Below the pieces are notes generated by a model, which was not told the origin of the DNA, searched no databases, and saw nothing but the letters and a program-made list of their open reading frames with translations. Made by a program: the position numbers and the translations under genes. From NCBI GenBank assembly GCA_910584435.1, contig CAJUAP010000039.1, forward strand, positions 1 through 36,432: a stretch of DNA of 36,432 nucleotides, in the 5' to 3' direction. This DNA is from an uncultured Acetatifactor sp. Its GTDB lineage: Bacteria > Bacillota > Clostridia > Lachnospirales > Lachnospiraceae. This document shows, piece by piece, positions 31,059 to 36,432 of this stretch (its first letter is position 1; each line of letters opens with the position of its first letter).

Positions 31059-31821
31059 TAAGGGCGGCAGTGGTAAGACAACTAGCTGTGCCAACGTGGG
31101 ATATTCATTATCCACGCTGGGAAACAAAGTACTTATGATTGATGGTGATATGCAGCTGAATTTGTCCCTCTCTTTTTTCTCGGAGGAGACAATATTAGAA
31201 TTTGCGGCAGGGGATAAAAATCTCTATCATGCTGTGAAGAAAGAAGAAGACTTGTGTGATTATGTGGTTCATACTCCTTATGAAAATCTGGATTTGATTC
31301 CTTCTTCTACGCTTATGAGCAGTATTGAGTATGAATTATTTGCCAAATGGCAGAGGGAATTGATTTTATCAAGAAGCCTTGAGAAAATCAAGGAGAGCGG
31401 TGTGTATGACTATATTTTGATTGATGCGCCGCCTACTTTGGGAGGCTGGGTTATGAATATCCTGTGTGCCTCCGATTATGTGCTGATTCCGGTGGAAGCA
31501 AGTCCATGGGGGTTGTTTGGTGTAGCAAATATGTTTGAATTTCTGGACAGTGTGAAGAGGCTGGCACCGAATTTAATTCTTTTGGGCGTGGTGATAACGA
31601 AATTAGATGCCAGGAAAAATTATGGAAAACAGACTTTGGATGTTCTGCACGAGTATCAGGAGGTGACAGTGTTTGATACGGTGATACGAGTTGACAGTGA
31701 GATTGAATGGGCGCAGGATAATTCCAAACCTGTTATGGTGCACAAGAAGAGCGCCAGGAGTGCAGGAGAATATCTGGAGCTTGCAAAGGAGGTAGAGGAA
31801 CATGTCCGTAGGAGCAGGTAG
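31018..31821 (+). CDS. ParA/MinD-family ATPase (McdA-like) in the BMC locus
   Basis: 267 residues from ATG 31018. Deviant Walker A KGGSGKTT (residues 15-22, signature Lys15), Walker A' LMIDGDMQ (Asp44), Walker B DYILIDAPPTLG (Asp136). ParA-type ATPases pattern the nucleoid and position cargo. McdA does this for carboxysomes together with the small disordered protein McdB. There is no helix-turn-helix N-terminus and no ParB gene, and the next gene encodes a disordered protein, so a compartment-positioning role is inferred rather than plasmid partition. It overlaps the DeoR gene (41 bp) and the next gene (20 bp). Confidence 0.9.
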   Translation: MAEKKTKTIAFANNKGGSGKTTSCANVGYSLSTLGNKVLMIDGDMQLNLSLSFFSEETILEFAAGDKNLYHAVKKEEDLCDYVVHTPYENLDLIPSSTLMSSIEYELFAKWQRELILSRSLEKIKESGVYDYILIDAPPTLGGWVMNILCASDYVLIPVEASPWGLFGVANMFEFLDSVKRLAPNLILLGVVITKLDARKNYGKQTLDVLHEYQEVTVFDTVIRVDSEIEWAQDNSKPVMVHKKSARSAGEYLELAKEVEEHVRRSR

Positions 31822-32377
31822 CATCAAAAGAGCGGCAAACGCCATAAACACATCAAATGCTGTAAATACAACAACTTTCATGAATACAGCGGATTCCACG
31901 AATGCAGATAGCGCCCCCAATACCGCAAATGCAGAAGGAATCGGAACGGAAAATGTGGAAACGGCTGCGGCAAGGGCGGAATCAATTATTCAAAAGGCGG
32001 AGAGCAGGCTTGCGGCCAGAAAAGCAGCAGAGGGAAAGCCTGTGAGTCAGAGAACATCGGCTCCGGCGGCAGGAAGAGGTCAGACAACGGGAAAATCCGC
32101 AGCAGGGAAGGCAGAAGTTAAGCCTGATGTAAAAGGAAAAGCGGAGTTAAAGCCGGATACCAGAGAAAAAGCAGAATTGGGTCAGTCAGAGGAAAAGGCT
32201 GCAGCAGGAATATCAGAAGAACAAACATTGCCGAAGGATGGAAAAATTTCAAGGGACAAAAATGAAGAAATGGGGCTGACAATAAAATCTGCAGAAATGG
32301 AGACTGCAGCAGAGAATGGAACCCGGACATATATCATATATGGAATAGGGCAGGAACTTCCGATTTATCTTTTGTAG
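31802..32377 (+). CDS. Disordered charged protein, candidate McdB-like adaptor
   Basis: 191 residues with no recognised domain. ATG 31802 has AAAGGAGG at 9 nt. Residues 1-48 are Asn/Thr/Ala-rich (INTSNAVNTTTFMNTADST). About residues 50-75 form a probable charged helix (ARAESIIQKAESRLAARKAA). A Lys/Glu/Pro low-complexity stretch with repeated KAELKPD-like units follows. The last 16 residues are abruptly hydrophobic (TYIIYGIGQELPIYLL). McdB proteins are small, disordered, charged and encoded beside McdA, so the overlap with the ParA gene makes an McdB-like role plausible. Sequence homology is not claimed. Confidence 0.65.
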   Translation: MSVGAGSIKRAANAINTSNAVNTTTFMNTADSTNADSAPNTANAEGIGTENVETAAARAESIIQKAESRLAARKAAEGKPVSQRTSAPAAGRGQTTGKSAAGKAEVKPDVKGKAELKPDTREKAELGQSEEKAAAGISEEQTLPKDGKISRDKNEEMGLTIKSAEMETAAENGTRTYIIYGIGQELPIYLL

Positions 32378-32451
32378 GACATAATTATTTCATGAATCGG
32401 ATGTGAAAATCATTTTCGGGAAAAATTAATGTAAAGGATTAGGTGAACGCA

Positions 32452-32889
32452 ATGGAATTAGAAGAATTAAGAAAAGACATGGTTGCCGCTATGAAGGCAA
32501 GAGATAAGGATCGTAAGGATGCGATTTCGTCTCTGGTGTCGGCAGTGAAAAAGGCTGCAATTGATAAAGGATGCCGGGAGGACGTTCCTGCGGAGCTGGT
32601 TGAGAGGGTGCTCATTAAAGAGTTGAAGACAGCAAAAGAGCAGCTGGATACCTGTCCCGCGGATCGGGAAGAATTGAGGGCAGAGTATCAGAAGCGTTAT
32701 GATGTCATTGCGGAATATGCCCCTAAAATGATGTCTCCTGAAGAGGTAAGGTCATATATCGAAGAAAATTTTGCAGAGTTGGCTGCCACGAAGAATAAAG
32801 GACAAATCATGAAGGCCGTTATGGCTGTGCTGAAAGGGAAGGCTGATGGCAAAGTAATAAATGAAACTGTGGCAGAATTATGTAAATAG
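32452..32889 (+). CDS. yqeY: GatB/YqeY domain protein
   Basis: 145 residues from ATG 32452 (MELEELRKDMVAAMKARDKD); GTG 32443 is in frame. The all-helical YqeY fold is shown by RKDAISSLVSAVKKAA, EYAPKMMSPEEV and NKGQIMKAVMAVLKGKADGK. These resemble the tRNA-binding tail of GatB amidotransferase, and standalone members are widespread in Firmicutes with poorly defined roles. It follows the McdB-like gene by 74 bp and ends in a clear terminator. Linkage to the microcompartment is probably incidental. Confidence 0.92.
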   Translation: MELEELRKDMVAAMKARDKDRKDAISSLVSAVKKAAIDKGCREDVPAELVERVLIKELKTAKEQLDTCPADREELRAEYQKRYDVIAEYAPKMMSPEEVRSYIEENFAELAATKNKGQIMKAVMAVLKGKADGKVINETVAELCK

Positions 32890-32909
32890 AGATTGTGAGA
32901 CAGGTAAAA

Positions 32910-32951
32910 CCAGTGAAATGTGAACGGAGATAACATTTCATTGGTTTTTTA
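32910..32951 (+). terminator. Rho-independent terminator after yqeY
   Basis: A 12-bp stem (CCAGTGAAATGT, 32910-32921, with ACATTTCATTGG, 32933-32944; one G-U pair), an 11-nt loop, then a T6 tract (32945-32950). Confidence 0.92.
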
Positions 32952-32977
32952 TAATGAAATCCAGGCTGGCTGCTGCA

Positions 32978-32986
32978 TGGTATAAT
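32978..32986 (+). promoter_or_regulatory. Putative extended -10 promoter of the DUF4132 gene
   Basis: TGGTATAAT fits an extended -10 (TGN-TATAAT); no good -35 is seen. It lies after the yqeY terminator and 46 bp before the ATG at 33032. Confidence 0.45.
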
Positions 32987-33031
32987 AATAAAAGCACGAT
33001 ATACCGGTAAAATCTATACCAGGAGGAAGAT

Positions 33032-36000
33032 ATGGTAATAAAGGATGCGATGGAAGAGGCAATGAGTCAGGCACTGCTTGATGCTATGGAACTGTCAACG
33101 ACAAATCTGCAGATTGCGGAACAATATCTGGATATGAATTTCCCGGAAGAGCCGGAACTTCTAAAAGGGATAGAACCGCAGAATTTCAAGATTGCCACTT
33201 ATTTTGGAGGGAGAGTATTCTACCTGGAATGGCTGCAGAAGAGAAATCGGAAAGAAGAGTTGGGGCGTTATGTGCGTTTTATAGTGGAGGCAGGCGGTTC
33301 AACGGCTTGGAAGATATTGGTGGGACCATACATTGGACGAACAGTAGGAGCAGATTTGAATAAATTGCTTATACTTCATACAGGCGAGCATGCTGCCGAA
33401 CAAAGAATTGCTGTGTCAGCAGGGGCGTTTGGAGCATTTCTCGGCAATCATTCATGTGATGCGGGAAATCTGTGTCAGGCGCAAAAGGATAGTCCTGAGA
33501 TGTTTCTGCAGGCCATGGCGTATTGTCATGATTGTGACGGACATGGGACTGGAGAAAAGAGAAGCAATGCTAAAATGCTTCTTGCCGCTATGTATCTGTA
33601 TCATATGCCGGCGGGGACGGCGCCGGATATGGCGGCATATCTGCAGGAAAGCATGATTGCGGCCTTAGAGGATGTTATGGCATTTGAACCTGGAGAATTG
33701 ACGGAAGTGCGGGAATTTGCACGAACTGCGAAAAAGAACACACCGTTTCCACAGAGAATCCTGTCCATTTTCAGTGCAAGGAAGGGAGGAGAGAATCCGG
33801 CATTCCTGGCGGGATGTGCATTTCTTGCCATCCGTCATTCTGTGTGCTTTGAAATCATACTTCGGATTATGGTGGCGGTTGAGCACAGATATCAGGGGAG
33901 TGAAAGAGCTCTGGATGTCTGCAGGGGGATTGCGGAGGATGAGTGGTTTCAGGCCAGGATGGAGGAGATAGAAGAAATGCTGCCAATCCAGGATGATCAG
34001 TATGTCCGTTGGAGTCTGAAGGCGGGATGCGGGGATATTGCGGCGCGTATGGCGGTGAAACGTCCGGAAATGATACGGGCGGCAGCATCTATGATGGAGT
34101 CGGGAGATTACGAAGATTTGATGGGGATTGTGCAGAATGCCAATCCAGGACTTTATGAGGAAATGAAAGTTTCTTACAGGGAAAGTCTGCGTAATAAAAT
34201 TGTCGCTGAATTGCTGAACGGATGTTATACCGGCAGAGTTGAGATGAAAAAATATCTTGTCGGAGAAAGCCCCGTGGAAGTATTGGAGCCTTATGTGGAG
34301 GAATGGTCCTATAATGCGTATCAGGACAGGGAAAGATACCGGAAGATAGAGCATTTGAAAAAAGCCGGAGAAATATCGGTGTATCGGCATGCATTGGTGG
34401 TGGAGATATTAAAAAAGGAAACGGGATATTTTGAAAGCTGCAAAGTTTATGCGGAGCATAATGATTCCGGTCAGATTTATGAGCGGACAGGGGATGAAAT
34501 ATGTGCTGAGAATAGTAAAAATATAGACCTGTTGTGTTATAAGGATCAGCTCCGGGGAATGCTCCGAATTTTGGAGGAAGAAGGAGTCCCTGTTCGGATG
34601 CAGACAAGGGCGTTGGGGGAACTTTTTGACAAAATAAGGGATAGGAAGAAAAAAGCGCTGTTGTTTGACCAGTGCGTGAATATTTTTGCAGAAAATCTGC
34701 TGAAGAGACAAGCCGTAGAAAATATACAGGAGTATCAGGATGGGACACAAAGTAAAACAGATATGGAAGAAGCGGTTGCCAAAGGAAATACTGCGGCTCG
34801 TGTGTTCTGCTTTATGGTTTTCAAAAAACTTGGGGAGGAAAAGTACAGGGATATTTACTTATCCTGTGCAGAGGATAGCGCAAAGCCGGTAAGAAAATTA
34901 CTTCTGGATATCTGTAAGGAACACAGAGAATGGGAAAAGGAAATCCTGGCGCTGCTTTCGTCTAAAAAGTTAAAGGCCAGAGAGTTTGCCGTTTTGGTAT
35001 TGGAAGAATGGGGAGATGCAATCTGCCTTGAGAAGGTCAAGGAGGCTTTGAAACGGGAGAAGAATAAGAAATTAGCCGAGATGATGGGAGAACTGGTGGA
35101 GGCACTGGAAGCAGAATGCATTGAAAAATCGAAAACAGAGAGAATGGAGGAACAGGAGGCAAACAGTGAGGAAGAAATAAGGTCGGGAGAAGTCCCGAAA
35201 GCCGAGAGAACAGAAGAACAGCGAGAAATCGAAGCGAAAGAAAGTGCATGTGAACAGAGAAGACGGAAGCGAGCGGAGGAAAGGCTTGCGGTGCAGGTAT
35301 ATAAGGGTGCCGCAAAACGCAAGGTGGAATGGGTGACAACTCTGTTACTGCCGGAAGTGCATGGACAGGACGGTGAGACGGTTTCTCAGGAATATATGCT
35401 TGCCATTCTGGCGGCCTATGCGGATATGGATGAGACAGGAGTCAACCAGAATGCGGTAAAACTGGCAGCACCGTTGAATGCGGAAGAAGTCTCTCGGTAT
35501 ATGCAGTCGCTCTATGAGGAATGGATGCAGTCGGGAGCAGAAGCCAGGAAGCGTTGGGTACTGTATGCGGCTGCGATTCATGGCGGTGTGGAAATGGTTC
35601 CTGTGCTATATGCTCAGATCAAAGAGTGGGCGGAACACTCAAGGGGGGCCATAGCAGCGGAAGCAGTGAAGGCATTGGCGTTGAATGGCAGTTCGGAAGC
35701 ATTGATTTTAGTAGATCAAATGTCCAGGAAATTCAAATTTCGCCAGATCAAAAATGCAGCCGGGGAGGCAATATCCAATGCAGCGTCAGCGCTGGGAATT
35801 GAACGTGAGGAATTGGAGGACAGATTAGTGCCGGATATGGGCTTTGACAGACATGGGCAACAATCTTTTGACTATGGCAGTCGTAAATTTACGGTTCGTC
35901 TGAATGCGGCATTGGAAATGGAGGTTTATGACGAAAAGGGAAAACATTTGAAGAAACTGCCATCACCCGGCAAACAGGATGATTCTCATAAGGCGGAACA

Positions 36001-36432
36001 GGCAGTGATGACATTTCAACAGATGAAAAAGCAGCTGAAAGTTGTAGGCCAGACACAGAAACTGAGACTGGAACAGGCGCTCAGTACAGCAAGATTCTGG
36101 AAAATACCGGAATGGAGAGAACTATTTGTGAAAAATCCTATTATGCATCAATTTGCCATAGGGCTTGTATGGGGTGTATATGAGAATGGTATTTTGAAAG
36201 AAACTTTTCGTTATATGGAAGATGGCAGTTTTAGTACAGTGGAAGAAGATGAGTACGCTTTGCCTGGTTATGCAGATCTTGCATCACCGGGACAAAGACT
36301 GCCAGGACAGGAAATGCCGGGACAGGAAGTGCCGGGAAACGAGATGCCAGGACAGGAAGTGCCAGGACAGGAAATGCCGGGACAGGAAGTGCCGGGAAAC
36401 GAGATGCCGGGACAGGAAGTGCCGGGAAACGA
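33032..36432 (+). CDS. DUF4132 protein, 3' end outside the window
   Basis: An open frame of 1133 codons from ATG 33032 (AGGAGG at 5 nt) to the window end, with no stop. The first 650 residues look like helical repeats (e.g. NSEEEIRSGEVPKAERTEEQ in a charged linker near residue 710). The DUF4132 core appears from about residue 930: LVPDMGFDRHGQQSFDYG, LRLEQALSTARFWKIPEW, HQFAIGLVWGVYENG, FRYMEDGSFSTVEEDE. Related proteins occur with WGR/MolR-type proteins; the function is unknown. Within the DUF4132 region the sequence runs into a pentapeptide array (PGQEV/PGNEM), an unusual insertion. Confidence 0.82.
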   Translation, partial: MVIKDAMEEAMSQALLDAMELSTTNLQIAEQYLDMNFPEEPELLKGIEPQNFKIATYFGGRVFYLEWLQKRNRKEELGRYVRFIVEAGGSTAWKILVGPYIGRTVGADLNKLLILHTGEHAAEQRIAVSAGAFGAFLGNHSCDAGNLCQAQKDSPEMFLQAMAYCHDCDGHGTGEKRSNAKMLLAAMYLYHMPAGTAPDMAAYLQESMIAALEDVMAFEPGELTEVREFARTAKKNTPFPQRILSIFSARKGGENPAFLAGCAFLAIRHSVCFEIILRIMVAVEHRYQGSERALDVCRGIAEDEWFQARMEEIEEMLPIQDDQYVRWSLKAGCGDIAARMAVKRPEMIRAAASMMESGDYEDLMGIVQNANPGLYEEMKVSYRESLRNKIVAELLNGCYTGRVEMKKYLVGESPVEVLEPYVEEWSYNAYQDRERYRKIEHLKKAGEISVYRHALVVEILKKETGYFESCKVYAEHNDSGQIYERTGDEICAENSKNIDLLCYKDQLRGMLRILEEEGVPVRMQTRALGELFDKIRDRKKKALLFDQCVNIFAENLLKRQAVENIQEYQDGTQSKTDMEEAVAKGNTAARVFCFMVFKKLGEEKYRDIYLSCAEDSAKPVRKLLLDICKEHREWEKEILALLSSKKLKAREFAVLVLEEWGDAICLEKVKEALKREKNKKLAEMMGELVEALEAECIEKSKTERMEEQEANSEEEIRSGEVPKAERTEEQREIEAKESACEQRRRKRAEERLAVQVYKGAAKRKVEWVTTLLLPEVHGQDGETVSQEYMLAILAAYADMDETGVNQNAVKLAAPLNAEEVSRYMQSLYEEWMQSGAEARKRWVLYAAAIHGGVEMVPVLYAQIKEWAEHSRGAIAAEAVKALALNGSSEALILVDQMSRKFKFRQIKNAAGEAISNAASALGIEREELEDRLVPDMGFDRHGQQSFDYGSRKFTVRLNAALEMEVYDEKGKHLKKLPSPGKQDDSHKAEQAVMTFQQMKKQLKVVGQTQKLRLEQALSTARFWKIPEWRELFVKNPIMHQFAIGLVWGVYENGILKETFRYMEDGSFSTVEEDEYALPGYADLASPGQRLPGQEMPGQEVPGNEMPGQEVPGQEMPGQEVPGNEMPGQEVPGN
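36287..36432 (+). repeat. 15-bp minisatellite encoding PGQE(M/V) repeats, continues past the window
   Basis: About ten 15-bp units from 36287; the regular ones begin at 36302 and alternate CCGGGACAGGAAGTG, CCAGGACAGGAAATG and CCGGGAAACGAGATG. A higher-order pattern is visible (36317-36346 recurs at 36377-36406). In frame with the DUF4132 gene, so copy number changes protein length only. Confidence 0.93.

Noticed and set aside
31018..31821. Plasmid or chromosome partition ParA
   Set aside because: There is no ParB, no parS-like sites and no replication genes; the gene is embedded after a BMC operon, so a positioning role is preferred, though not proven.
33665..34748. Long minus-strand frames opposite the DUF4132 gene
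   Set aside because: The + strand frame is open for 1133 codons with a strong AGGAGG start and family motifs; the antisense frames are shadows.

Overview
The window looks like a chromosomal segment of an anaerobic gut-type Clostridia, most likely Lachnospiraceae. This rests on strong AGGAGG-type ribosome binding sites, sigma-A-type promoters, the NfeD/FloA pair, BspA-type LRR and DUF4132 proteins, and a glycyl-radical microcompartment locus of the fucose/rhamnose type. The lineage is inferred from gene content only.

Layout. 1-7.7 kb: the 3' end of a tRNA, a tRNA-dihydrouridine synthase (dusB), a very large cytoplasmic-looking BspA-type leucine-rich-repeat protein, and an aldo/keto reductase with a C-terminal Cys-rich Fe-S domain. 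Convergent to these is a minus-strand group: a small ORF, a 37-codon GNAT-like mini-ORF and a Nudix hydrolase. 7.7-10.7 kb: a histidine kinase and a LytTR response regulator with nfeD and floA lying between them. 10.8-13.6 kb: an AAA-ATPase-like/PD-(D/E)XK protein and a FUSC-type membrane protein with a repetitive Gln/Thr-rich N-terminus.

13.7-30.0 kb: a bacterial microcompartment (BMC) locus of the GRM5 type. A promoter at 13.64 kb drives a B12-independent 1,2-propanediol dehydratase (glycyl radical enzyme), its radical-SAM activase, a DUF6882 protein, a EutS/PduU shell protein, a VOC protein and a PduV/EutP GTPase. A second strong promoter at 20.47 kb drives fuculose/rhamnulose-phosphate aldolase, a PduO-C/HbpS-like protein, PduP, a zinc alcohol dehydrogenase, four BMC-H shell proteins, PduL, EutN, PduS and the tandem shell protein PduT. 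The expected flow is sugar-1-phosphate to DHAP plus lactaldehyde, then 1,2-propanediol, propionaldehyde, propionyl-CoA, propionyl-phosphate and propionate, with propanol as redox sink. Five cargo proteins carry terminal amphipathic helices that look like encapsulation peptides.

30.2-32.4 kb: a DeoR regulator overlaps a ParA/MinD-type ATPase gene, which overlaps a gene for a low-complexity charged protein. This pair resembles the McdA/McdB system that positions carboxysomes, here attached to a sugar-fermenting microcompartment; it is the most interesting candidate system in the window. YqeY and a terminator follow, then a DUF4132 protein open at the window end.

A recurring theme is repeat and hairpin DNA in the gaps. 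At least five intergenic palindromic elements (two belonging to one family with TATACTGC/GCAGTATA ends), a 48-bp repeat array, a 23-bp x5 array, A-rich CCACA tracts upstream of both BMC promoters, and several in-frame minisatellites are present.
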